A DNA stretch of 37,525 nt from contig CAJFFD010000015.1 in assembly GCA_904373255.1 (NCBI GenBank), positions 1 through 37,525 of the forward strand, written 5' to 3'. Below are positions 15,977 to 22,990 of the stretch, one piece after another (positions within the stretch are counted from its first letter, which is position 1; each line of letters begins with the position of its first letter). The position numbers and the translations under genes are program-made. The DNA is from an uncultured Clostridia bacterium. Its GTDB lineage: Bacteria; Bacillota; Clostridia; Christensenellales; Borkfalkiaceae. The notes under the pieces were generated by a model, which made no database searches, was not told the DNA's origin, and saw only the letters and a program-made list of their open reading frames with translations.

Positions 15977-16911
15977 TCGACCAGCTCCTTATCGACCGCG
16001 CCGCCGTTTTTTGCGGCTGTTTTCGCATCCGCCATGAGCAAGGTAAACAGCCCGCCCGTATAAACGAAGCTGCATCCGTCAAAGCGGAATATAAAGTACG
16101 GCTCATCCCTGTACTGAATGCGGTAAAAGGATAGATCGTAACTCTCCCTGCCCCGCACGCACAGATGAAGGCAATATTCGTCCAACGATATTTCCGCTTC
16201 CGCACCCGCGCCCGAAAAATATTCGAGGTCGTCCTCCAGTTTGCCGAGCAGTTCCTCCACGAACAGCTCCGCCCGCTCCCTGCGCAGCATGTCGCCGCGG
16301 ATGTAATCCTCCACATTCAGCGAAGTTCTGCGCAAAATGCACAGCACCTCCGCAAAGAGAGGTTCTTCGGGGAACTTTTTCCGCCGCGCGCCGCCGCAGG
16401 CATAGCCGTCGATGTAATTGAGCAGCCGTTCGGCAGGTGCGAGCGCCCTGTACTTTTCAGGTATGAACCTGTCGCCCACTTCGTACTCCACCTTGCGGTA
16501 GCGGAGCGGCAAAGTTACATGGTATACAGTCATGCGGAAAGCCGGGTCGATATTGACGAGCATGGATACCGCGCCTTCCTTCCGCATCCGCGCATAGCGG
16601 GTATTCGTTCCGTCGTCGGTACCCGAAAAACTGTCGAACGAACCGGGATGGCGGTGCCATAGCCCGATGAGTCCGGGCGGCGTTTCGTACAGCCGCGCCA
16701 GCTTGTTGACGAGATGATTCAGATACGACTGATCGTATTCGAAAAAGGCTACCTGGAACACCGATTTGGGGCCGGGATCCACCGCTTCGACTATGTACCA
16801 GCAGTCTCCGTCAATATAGCCCAAAAAAACGCCGCCCGTTTCCGTGCGTATTTTTTCCGCGGTTTCCGCCAGCACGGAAACATAGGCGCGTTCACTGAAA
16901 ACGACTTTCAT
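15946..16911 (-). CDS. JAB/JAMM metallopeptidase (deubiquitinase-like)
   Basis: 321 aa. The N-terminal domain has a complete JAMM zinc site: Glu24 (TETGGVFLGY), His86-x-His88, Ser96 and Asp99 (HRHPGSFDSFSGTDD), the spacing of active isopeptidases. JAMM enzymes trim precursor ubiquitin-like proteins or remove them from targets. Residues about 165-321 form a second region with no family I recognise, rich in charged helices and ending in strands (EPYFIFRFDGCSFVYTGG). Start ATG at 16911 behind GAGGG. It lies 18 bases after the E2-like gene and overlaps the E1-like gene, giving the order E2-JAB-E1 in tight coupling. Confidence 0.92.
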   Translation of the reverse strand: MKVVFSERAYVSVLAETAEKIRTETGGVFLGYIDGDCWYIVEAVDPGPKSVFQVAFFEYDQSYLNHLVNKLARLYETPPGLIGLWHRHPGSFDSFSGTDDGTNTRYARMRKEGAVSMLVNIDPAFRMTVYHVTLPLRYRKVEYEVGDRFIPEKYRALAPAERLLNYIDGYACGGARRKKFPEEPLFAEVLCILRRTSLNVEDYIRGDMLRRERAELFVEELLGKLEDDLEYFSGAGAEAEISLDEYCLHLCVRGRESYDLSFYRIQYRDEPYFIFRFDGCSFVYTGGLFTLLMADAKTAAKNGGAVDKELVECSLSKLEKN

Positions 16912-16929
16912 TTTCCCTCGCCGAAAGCA

Positions 16930-17415
16930 TCAGAATTTGTGGATATTCGTATCGAATTCCTCGAACGGTATATCTCCGTTCAGCCACAGCTCGAAAACGC
17001 AGATCCACTTGCATGCCCAGGCAATGCACGACGCAGCCGTGCTTGAACGGTTGCCGGACGCCTGAAATTCGTTGGGGCGGACGGTACAGATGTACGCCTC
17101 TTCCCCTCCGTTTTTGTAATAGATGTGCGGAATGGGCGTGCTGCCCAGCTGCTTTTGCAGGGCGGAAAGATTGGGCGAAACGGGATATACGTCGATCGAG
17201 CCGCCGTATTGCCCGGGTTGGGTATGCGGATGGTCATTGTCGTAAATCACCATCAGATCCCATACGGTATCGCCCAACGGGTTGACCTTGCCGCGCCAAT
17301 ACAATCTGCCGTCCGGCAGCTTCATGAGCTTGAAGGACGGGTAAAACTTGCGCATTGCAAGCACTTCCGCCTGAAAAAGCTGCTTATCGTTTTCGTACCA
17401 ATAGATGCTTTTCAT
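16930..17415 (-). CDS. E2-like (UBC-fold) protein
   Basis: 161 aa. No single long motif proves it, but the arrangement fits bacterial E2-like proteins: an HP-containing loop (DHPHTQPG, 61-68), PHIYY at 96-100, a likely catalytic Cys110 (EEAYICTV), then a helix with AASCIAWACKWICVFELWLNGD ending the domain (read in two parts, 127-139 and 140-148). The predicted role is to accept a modifier from the E1-like enzyme and pass it to a target. The start at 17415 has AGGTGA close ahead; 3 bases separate it from the stop of the 64-aa gene. The identification rests partly on its neighbours, E1-like and JAB. Confidence 0.75.
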   Translation of the reverse strand: MKSIYWYENDKQLFQAEVLAMRKFYPSFKLMKLPDGRLYWRGKVNPLGDTVWDLMVIYDNDHPHTQPGQYGGSIDVYPVSPNLSALQKQLGSTPIPHIYYKNGGEEAYICTVRPNEFQASGNRSSTAASCIAWACKWICVFELWLNGDIPFEEFDTNIHKF

Positions 17416-17418
17416 GCG

Positions 17419-17613
17419 TCACCTCGCCAACTTGCCCTCGGGTACAGTGATCGTGGTCGCCGCGGGGTCAAGGTCGGCTTCCTCTTTGGTGATGACTTCG
17501 CCGCTCGGCGCAACGGAAATCTGTTCTCCGTTGCGGAGCGCTTCCGCGAGTTTTTTACGGCGTTCGGCGGCGTCGTCTGCCGCAAATACCCCGCCGGGAA
17601 CCTTTATGTCCAT
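17419..17613 (-). CDS. Small protein of unknown function next to the E2-like gene
   Basis: 64 aa from the ATG at 17613, which has AGAGGTG 7 bases ahead. A longer version from 17655 (14 more residues) overlaps the previous stop as ATGA and cannot be excluded. Visible features: a strand-like start (MDIKVPGGVF), a charged helix (AAERRKKLAEALRNGE), then strands (ISVAPSGEVIT, TTITVPEGKLAR). The length and order loosely suggest a small beta-grasp protein, the kind of modifier an E1/E2 pair needs, but there is no C-terminal Gly-Gly and the fold is not demonstrated. Being directly ahead of the E2-like gene makes it the best candidate modifier or adaptor. Confidence 0.65.
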   Translation of the reverse strand: MDIKVPGGVFAADDAAERRKKLAEALRNGEQISVAPSGEVITKEEADLDPAATTITVPEGKLAR

Positions 17614-17651
17614 ATTTTTCACCTCTGTAAAATTATTGTGCGGGAATACGA

Positions 17652-18368
17652 TCATCTCGTACGCACCTGGCGCAGCACTTCGCCGTTGTCCGCGATCTGT
17701 ACGCCGCTGTCGCCGAGAATATCGTCGAGCGAGATCTCCTGCCCGAGATCGGCTCCTACGCCGCCCGCCGCCGCTGCTTCGACCATCGTAGGCTGCAACG
17801 ACTGCGCTATGTATTCATCCACCCGGACAAGGAAAGCCGAGTCTGCCTGCATGATGCGGTTGAGGCGCACCATGTCGATGATACGCTGAATAAAGCGTCC
17901 GATCGTCGTAATGGGGGCGATCAAAAGGTAAATGATAATGTTGAACAGAGTCGTAATCCAGGGACTGCTGTCGCCGTTGTACCGCGCCTCCTGATGCTTA
18001 TAATATACCTTTTTGCATATCGTCAGGAGCGAACCGACGATAAACGGCAGATAAATGATGGCGATGAACATGCCCGTCGGCTCGTCCATGATGATGCCGA
18101 ACCCGAAACAAATATCCAAGCCCAGAATCAGACCGACGATAAGACCGATAATGATGAACACGAACTCGCGGATGACCATCCCTTTCAGGGAACGGACTTC
18201 GGCAATTTCGGAACGCACCGCCTCTTTATAGCATTCCGAACAGAGGTGTGTTTCGTCGTCTTCACCCTCATTCAGGGCAAAATCGTCATAGCACTGGCGG
18301 CAGATCGGTGCGCCGCATTTGTCGCACTGGTATACCGCGTCTCTCTTTTCATGTGTGACACAACTCAT
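17652..18368 (-). CDS. B-box/treble-clef zinc-finger membrane protein
   Basis: 238 aa. The N-terminus carries four metal-ligand pairs: C3/H6, C15/C18, C23/C26 and C43/C46, a binuclear treble-clef (B-box-like) arrangement. Three to four hydrophobic segments follow, from about residue 68 to 165 (FVFIIIGLIVGLILGL, MFIAIIYLPFIVG, TLFNIIIYLLIAPI), then a cytoplasmic-looking tail of about 65 residues with an acidic end. RING and B-box fingers act with E2 enzymes in eukaryotes, so an E3-like or docking role at the membrane is plausible, but that is inference. The start at 18368 has only a weak site (GGAAAG). It shares the operon with the E2, JAB and E1-like genes. Confidence 0.8.
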   Translation of the reverse strand: MSCVTHEKRDAVYQCDKCGAPICRQCYDDFALNEGEDDETHLCSECYKEAVRSEIAEVRSLKGMVIREFVFIIIGLIVGLILGLDICFGFGIIMDEPTGMFIAIIYLPFIVGSLLTICKKVYYKHQEARYNGDSSPWITTLFNIIIYLLIAPITTIGRFIQRIIDMVRLNRIMQADSAFLVRVDEYIAQSLQPTMVEAAAAGGVGADLGQEISLDDILGDSGVQIADNGEVLRQVRTR

Positions 18369-18383
18369 CTTTCCGTACCCCGC

Positions 18384-18806
18384 TTATCTTCTGCTAACGA
18401 AAGTAATATCCGTTTTATTCCAGCCGAGAATGGCACGGGGAACGCTTTTGCCGCAAACATAGTTGACGATCAGTGGAATAATAATTCCGCCGACGATCGC
18501 CCAAAGTATGCTCAACGCACCGCCTCCGTCTCTGCGCCCGCGGCTGGACAAAAATCCGACCATATTGTTCGCGTACACGCCGAAACCTACGACGACGCCG
18601 ATCAACGCATACAGGATCACGGGGATCATTGCGCCGACGGCACCGCCGACCGAACCGAGCGTGAATGCCAATACGCCGCTGAGTAAAAGGCCTCCCAACC
18701 AGATCAGCGCATAAATATTCCGCCGCTTTTTCGCCAGCTTGATCAGAAGCGCAATGTCGTCCTCTTTCAGGTCGCCCCTGAAAGCCTCAAAGTCTTCCCT
18801 TGCCAT
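18384..18806 (-). CDS. Small polytopic membrane protein, first gene of the operon
   Basis: 140 aa. A charged N-terminal stretch (REDFEAFRGDLKEDDIALLIKLAKKRR) is followed by about four hydrophobic segments (IYALIWLGGLLLSGVLAF, VGAMIPVILYALIGVVVGFGVY, ALSILWAIVGGIIIPLIV) and a short tail. No family recognised. The start at 18806 follows AAGGAGGAG. As the first gene after the promoter at 18846-18874 and one of only two membrane proteins in the operon, it may supply the membrane part for the otherwise soluble EssC-like ATPase. Confidence 0.8.
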   Translation of the reverse strand: MAREDFEAFRGDLKEDDIALLIKLAKKRRNIYALIWLGGLLLSGVLAFTLGSVGGAVGAMIPVILYALIGVVVGFGVYANNMVGFLSSRGRRDGGGALSILWAIVGGIIIPLIVNYVCGKSVPRAILGWNKTDITFVSRR

Positions 18807-18845
18807 TGATTCTCCTCCTTCGTTAATTTTATTTAATTAATTAAT

Positions 18846-18874
18846 ATTATAGCGTAATTTAACTACATAGTCAA
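18846..18874 (-). promoter_or_regulatory. Promoter of the secretion/ubiquitin-like operon
   Basis: On the minus strand TTGACT (18869-18874), 17-base spacer, TATAAT (18846-18851), about 35 bases before the first start. A near-consensus sigma-A promoter. The region is strongly AT-rich and carries operator-like inverted repeats. Confidence 0.9.
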
Positions 18875-18903
18875 CTCAATTATACTATAAATATAGTTAA
18901 ATT
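18856..18903. promoter_or_regulatory. Operator-like inverted repeats between the operon and the XRE gene
   Basis: AATTTAACTA (18856-18865) and TAGTTAAATT (18894-18903) form a perfect 10-bp inverted repeat around the -35 box; within it ACTATA (18884-18889) and TATAGT (18892-18897) form a second palindrome. These are likely binding sites for the adjacent XRE regulator. Confidence 0.6.
18859..18886 (+). promoter_or_regulatory. Possible promoter of the XRE regulator
   Basis: TTAACT (18859-18864), 16-base spacer, TATACT (18881-18886), 44 bases before the start. It overlaps the divergent operon promoter and the inverted repeats, so repression of both by one protein is possible. Confidence 0.4.
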
Positions 18904-18930
18904 TTGCGGTAAAATAGTAATAGGTAAATT

Positions 18931-19251
18931 ATGGATATAATAGAAAAACTTAACAGGCTGCGCCTGGAAAGAAACATGAGTGTTTACCGCCTTGCCGAGC
19001 TTTCCGGCCTGAACCAATCGACTCTGGCAAACACCTTTTCGCGCGGCACCGTCCCCTCGATCGCCAACCTTGAAATCATCTGTGAAACGCTGGGGCTTAC
19101 GCTCGCGCAATTCTTTACGGAAGATGAAATTTGCGTACGCATGACGGAAGAAGAACACAAATTTTTCAGCAACTATAAAAAGCTGCCGGAACCGATCAAA
19201 CAGTCGGTAAACGACATCGTAAACACGATCGCGGATACTTACAAAAACTGA
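18931..19251 (+). CDS. XRE-family HTH regulator divergent from the operon
   Basis: 106 aa. An XRE/Cro-type helix-turn-helix spans residues about 4-62 (LNRLRLERNMSVYRLAELSGLNQSTLANTF in two helices, then VPSIANLEIICETLGLTLAQFF), followed by a short helical tail (SNYKKLPEPIKQSVNDIVNTIA) typical of phage-like or accessory-element regulators. The start at 18931 has only a weak site (TAGG). The 124-base gap to the operon contains overlapping promoters and inverted repeats, so it most likely controls the secretion/ubiquitin-like operon and itself. Confidence 0.9.
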   Translation: MDIIEKLNRLRLERNMSVYRLAELSGLNQSTLANTFSRGTVPSIANLEIICETLGLTLAQFFTEDEICVRMTEEEHKFFSNYKKLPEPIKQSVNDIVNTIADTYKN

Positions 19252-19422
19252 CATCCGTTTGTGTATTACATACGCCTGCAGCGCGGCGGCACCCGGCATA
19301 CCGCGGGCAGACCCGCCCGCGTTTTCCGCCCCGGAACGCCTGCCCGCCCATCGGGCAGGCAGCGCACGCCCCGTTTTCGCTTGATGCGGGGCATTCAAAG
19401 CCGGAAAACGGCTGTACACGTC

Positions 19423-19453
19423 AAAAACGGCGGTAGAAGATACCGCCGTTTTT
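19423..19453 (+). terminator. Hairpin terminator downstream of the XRE gene
   Basis: 13-bp perfect stem (19423-19435 with 19441-19453), loop GAAGA, T5 in the right arm. It is 170 bases after the XRE stop. Between them lies a smaller 9-bp hairpin (19338-19346 with 19352-19360). No gene is seen in 19252-19687. Confidence 0.7.
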
Positions 19454-19497
19454 ACAGTTGCGGCGCACGATGCAGCCGGAACTCTGCTGCGGGCACC

Positions 19498-19543
19498 AAA
19501 AAGCGGCGCTCTTCGGAATTGTATCCGAAGAGCGCCGCTTTTT
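19498..19543. terminator. Long hairpin terminator
   Basis: 20-bp perfect stem (19498-19517 with 19524-19543), loop of 6, A-rich left and T-rich right. It is the second hairpin in the convergent intergenic region and can act on both strands. Confidence 0.75.
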
Positions 19544-19636
19544 TGCAGACGTCTGCTTTCTGCCCGTTCGAAGGGAGCCTGACCGGGTTGCCCCTTTATG
19601 CACGGAACGCCGGCACAGGCATCCGCAGAGAAAAAA

Positions 19637-19663
19637 TGCGCGGCTGCCGTTGGCAGCCGCGCA
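19637..19663 (-). terminator. Terminator of the surface protein gene
   Basis: 12-bp perfect stem (19637-19648 with 19652-19663). On the minus strand it is followed by a run of six T (19631-19636). It lies 24 bases after the stop at 19688. Confidence 0.8.
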
Positions 19664-19687
19664 CCTTATGCCGTTTGAACCTGTAGT

Positions 19688-22462
19688 TTACGGACGTTCG
19701 TTTTCGCCGTTTTCTGCGGAACCTGCAGCGATTTCCTGCTGCTGCGCCTCCTCTTCCAGCTGTTTCTGCTTTCTGCGGGCGCGGCGGGCTTCCCTGCGCC
19801 GCTCTTTGGCGTTTTCGATGTCCTTATCGATCTGCTCGACAGAGAGGTCGACCATCGTGTAAGCCGCTTCCAGATCCGCCGCTTCGCGCAGCACCAGTTC
19901 GGTCGCACGGATTTTCAGCTTCGCGTTGGTGTTGGTCGTCCTGCGGAAATCTTTGAGCATCTCGTTTTCGAGGAAGAACAATGCCACGGGATAGCCGCGC
20001 CGTACGGTCAGCTTGACGATCTGTTTGCCGTTGCGCTTGATGCAGATACCGTTGCTCTGCTTTACCTCTGCCGCGCCATCTTTCGCGAGTGCGTATTCCT
20101 TTACCTTGTTGAACAGATCCAGAAGTTCTTCGTTCAGCTCGACGTACGCTTCCGAGAAGGAACGCACATTCGCCGCGATTACGACCTGTTCTTTGTCGTC
20201 GTCCGCTTCCGCCGCAAGCTCGTTTTCCTCCGCCGCAGGTTCCGGCTGCTCCGGCTCTGCCGCGGGTACTTCCTCTGCCGGGACGGGCTGCTCCGCCTCT
20301 TCAGCGGGCTGTTCCGCCGCTTCTGCGGAGCGATTTTTTTTTACGATGACGATAACCAGCACGACCACGACCGCCACCAGGACGATAACCAGCAGGACAT
20401 ACAGCCCCGTAAGGTTCGTCGTGTTCTGCGCCGCCGCCTCGACGGACGCGACCTGCGCCTTGAAGGTGGATACCGCCGTCGTTACTTCGGAAACGGTCGT
20501 AGCCGCATCGATGGAGGCAAGAGCCTCGTTGTAGTACCGCAGCACGAGCTGTGCGTTATCCTCGCTGAATACCTTCGTCAGCTTCGCATAGATGTCGCCG
20601 TCGGTGGTTTCCGCCGTGAACGCAAGCGCAACCGCCGCGCCGCCGTTCGCTTCGTCTGTACCGCCGATGATCGAATCGAGATAATTGTTGAGCCATTCAC
20701 CGATGTCGGTAAGCGCTTCGTCCTTCGCCTCCTGCACGGAAGACACAGCCGATACTTCGCCTTCGATTTCGTCGACCGTACCCTGTACGGCGGCAATGTC
20801 CTCGAGGATTTGCGCCAGGCTGTCTGCGATCGCTTCGATGTCGGTGCCGTCTGCAAGCGAATCGAGAGCGGCGAGGATGGAGGTGATATCCCCCTGCGCC
20901 TTTTCGATCGCTTCGGCGATCCAACCCGTTTCCTCATCGAGCGCACCGGTGATCGTGTCGAGTTTGGAGGTGAATCCGTTCAGCACATCGCTGATACCCG
21001 CAAGTTCCGAAGCAATTCCGTTCGTGCCGCTGACCGCATCGTCGATGCCTTCCAGCGCCGCGTTAATGGTGTTTTCGAGATAATCGCGGATGCCGGCGAG
21101 CGAATCGGAATCGGCGTCGGTGCCGATGATCGCGCTCTGTGCCTTGCCGATGGCTTCTTCAACATTAGCAAGCAGCTCGTCGAACGAGTTGTTTTCGCCC
21201 GTGAGCGCGCCGTTCAATGCGGTCAGAGTATCCTTCAGCGTCTGCAGATCCTCCGACTGCGCGGTGATCTGATTGCGGTATGCATAAATGTCTCCGATTT
21301 CGGCTTTCGCCTGTTCGAAGTAGCTGTTCAGCTCCTCTTCATCCGCCGCGCTGTTCATCGCGGTGTAAATGTAGAGCGGAATGACCAATCCGTTTGCGTT
21401 TTCGTCGCGCCAGGATTCAAGCTCGGCGATCTTGTCCGCCTTTGCCTGCTCCCAGGCATCTTCCTGCGCCGCCGCGAGCGTATCTGCAGCGTCCATCGCA
21501 TCGAGCCGCGCTTTGGCAACGCCCTTTTCGCTCGTCGCATCGGCGATCGCATTGTACGCGGCTACCAAAGCCACGGCATTTTCGTCGCCTTTATCCGCAA
21601 GCGCCTGCACTTCCGTCCACTTCATGCCGAGCATGAGGACGTATTCGCGCACGTCTGCCTGCGCATTCGTCTGCGCCGCGCGCAGAGCCGACGATTCGAC
21701 GGGTACATAGTAACCGTTTTGCAGCTCCGCTACAAAGTCGGGATTCATGTAATCTTCCGCCGGACGATACTTAAACATGCCGCCCGAAATGAAGCCCGTA
21801 ACGTTTGTGCTTTCGACCTTGCCTTCGAACGTGCCGCCGGCAATGGATACGGAAAGATTGTCCTGATTGTCGGGCGTGACCGCAGGAGCATGCTCCTCGT
21901 CCACCTTTTCATAGAACGCATAGCCCTCTTCGTTGGTTGCGGTAAACGTGCCGCCCTCGATGCTGACGGAAACGCCCGTTCCCTCTTCCGCAAAGTAGCG
22001 GGAAACGCCGACCGCAACGCCCGCGAAACGGAACCCGTCGGACAGAGGCGATTCCATGAACGGATCGGTCGCTGTGACGGACACACCGTCGCCCTCGATC
22101 ACGAGGCTGCCGGCGCGCATTTCCAGACCCGAGCAACCCGTGATTTGGGTATTGCCGGAAATCGTCAATTCGCCGACCTGCGGATGATAGATTGCAATGC
22201 TGTTCGTGCTTTCGATCGTGCCGCCGAGGATATCGATGTCGGTGCCGTGCAGCGTGCCGTTGCCGACGATCGCGTAAGCGCGTGCGGTGATCTTTGTATT
22301 ATTGCCGGAAATCTTCAGATGGCTGTACGTTGCGGGGTCAGCAGCCGCGGCAGCTTCCCTGTCGGAACCGTATGTGCCTTCGATGAAGATCGCCGTGCAG
22401 ACCGTACCCGTAAGGGTCGTAGGTTCGGCAACACAGGTAACGACGGAATCAATGATTTCCAT
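19688..22462 (-). CDS. Surface protein, C-terminal piece: beta-helix repeats, coiled coil, TM and cytoplasmic domain
   Basis: 924-aa frame that continues the beta-helix protein beginning at 24560; a frame change near 22465 separates it from the middle piece. In order: more GGTF-type repeats (ILGGTIES, IEGGTFTAT, IAGGTFEG, ISGGMFKY) to about residue 240; a long Ala-rich helical region to about 665 with heptad stretches (AEIGDIYAYRN, LDTITGALDEETG); one transmembrane segment (TGLYVLLVIVLVAVVVVLVIVIV); a Pro/Glu-rich linker (AEQPAEEAEQPVPAEE); then a basic cytoplasmic domain (SFSEAYVELNEELLDLFNKVKEY, GKQIVKLTVRRGYPVALFFLENE) I know only as an uncharacterised domain of similar Firmicutes membrane proteins. 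It ends in a charged tail (ERRREARRARRKQKQ). No LPxTG; anchoring is by the TM segment. The Met at 22462 lacks a clear ribosome binding site, so this is probably not an independent gene. Confidence 0.8.
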   Translation of the reverse strand: MEIIDSVVTCVAEPTTLTGTVCTAIFIEGTYGSDREAAAAADPATYSHLKISGNNTKITARAYAIVGNGTLHGTDIDILGGTIESTNSIAIYHPQVGELTISGNTQITGCSGLEMRAGSLVIEGDGVSVTATDPFMESPLSDGFRFAGVAVGVSRYFAEEGTGVSVSIEGGTFTATNEEGYAFYEKVDEEHAPAVTPDNQDNLSVSIAGGTFEGKVESTNVTGFISGGMFKYRPAEDYMNPDFVAELQNGYYVPVESSALRAAQTNAQADVREYVLMLGMKWTEVQALADKGDENAVALVAAYNAIADATSEKGVAKARLDAMDAADTLAAAQEDAWEQAKADKIAELESWRDENANGLVIPLYIYTAMNSAADEEELNSYFEQAKAEIGDIYAYRNQITAQSEDLQTLKDTLTALNGALTGENNSFDELLANVEEAIGKAQSAIIGTDADSDSLAGIRDYLENTINAALEGIDDAVSGTNGIASELAGISDVLNGFTSKLDTITGALDEETGWIAEAIEKAQGDITSILAALDSLADGTDIEAIADSLAQILEDIAAVQGTVDEIEGEVSAVSSVQEAKDEALTDIGEWLNNYLDSIIGGTDEANGGAAVALAFTAETTDGDIYAKLTKVFSEDNAQLVLRYYNEALASIDAATTVSEVTTAVSTFKAQVASVEAAAQNTTNLTGLYVLLVIVLVAVVVVLVIVIVKKNRSAEAAEQPAEEAEQPVPAEEVPAAEPEQPEPAAEENELAAEADDDKEQVVIAANVRSFSEAYVELNEELLDLFNKVKEYALAKDGAAEVKQSNGICIKRNGKQIVKLTVRRGYPVALFFLENEMLKDFRRTTNTNAKLKIRATELVLREAADLEAAYTMVDLSVEQIDKDIENAKERRREARRARRKQKQLEEEAQQQEIAAGSAENGENERP

Positions 22463-22990
22463 ATCGGAGCGCTGCCGCCATTCTCGATAACCGTAACATC
22501 GATCACCGAATTTTGCAGTTTGACGCTTGCGTCATACTCCGCGCGGACGGCAACGTCATGCGCTTCGATTGTAACGCCTTCGAGCAGAACTCCCTTCGCT
22601 CCGTTGACATAAACCGCAAAAACCGTATCCGCCGTTGCGGAAATCGTGCCGCCCGTGCCGCCCGTTACGGTTACATTATCCGCATCGATTCGGATACCGA
22701 CCCCGCCTGCGACGTTGACGCTGAGCGCGTTGGAACCCAAATCGAGCGTGACCGCTTTGTCGATGACGAGTGTTTCGGAAAGCGTTGCGGGTTTCAGCAG
22801 CGCAACCATGTCGCCGTCTTCGGCGAACGTGAGCGCTTCGGCAAGCGTGGCAAAGTTGTAGACCGCTTCGCCGCGGGTGACCGTTGCAAGCGCATCCGCC
22901 TCTTCAACGCCGTATGTACCGTCGCCCACCGTGAGGGTGAATCCATCTTCCAGATACGCCGCGGGGACAGGCTCGGTAAACGTGCCGCCC
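22463..22990 (-). pseudogene. Surface protein, middle piece in a third frame
   Basis: Between about 22990 and 22465 the protein continues in a different frame: GGTFTEPVPAAYLEDGFTL, a second AEALTFAEDGDMV domain start, then beta-helix strands (ATLSETLVIDKAVTLDLG, VTVTGGTGGTISATAD, VTIEAHDVAVRAEYDASV). The opening resembles the N-terminal TYEKLSEAFKAAKGGDTV unit of the first piece, so the ectodomain contains at least two similar modules. Neither junction (near 22990 and near 22465) has a homopolymer or slippery heptamer, which argues against programmed frameshifting and for small indels or sequence errors. Confidence 0.7.

Noticed and set aside
9448-18806. Type II CBASS or Bil defence operon
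   Set aside because: E1/E2/JAB genes are present, but there is no CD-NTase or effector, and the rest of the operon is WXG/EssC-like, so a secretion-linked system fits better.
20810-22612. A 600-codon plus-strand open frame opposite the surface protein
   Set aside because: It mirrors the repetitive codons of the beta-helix protein; no start signal and no family similarity.
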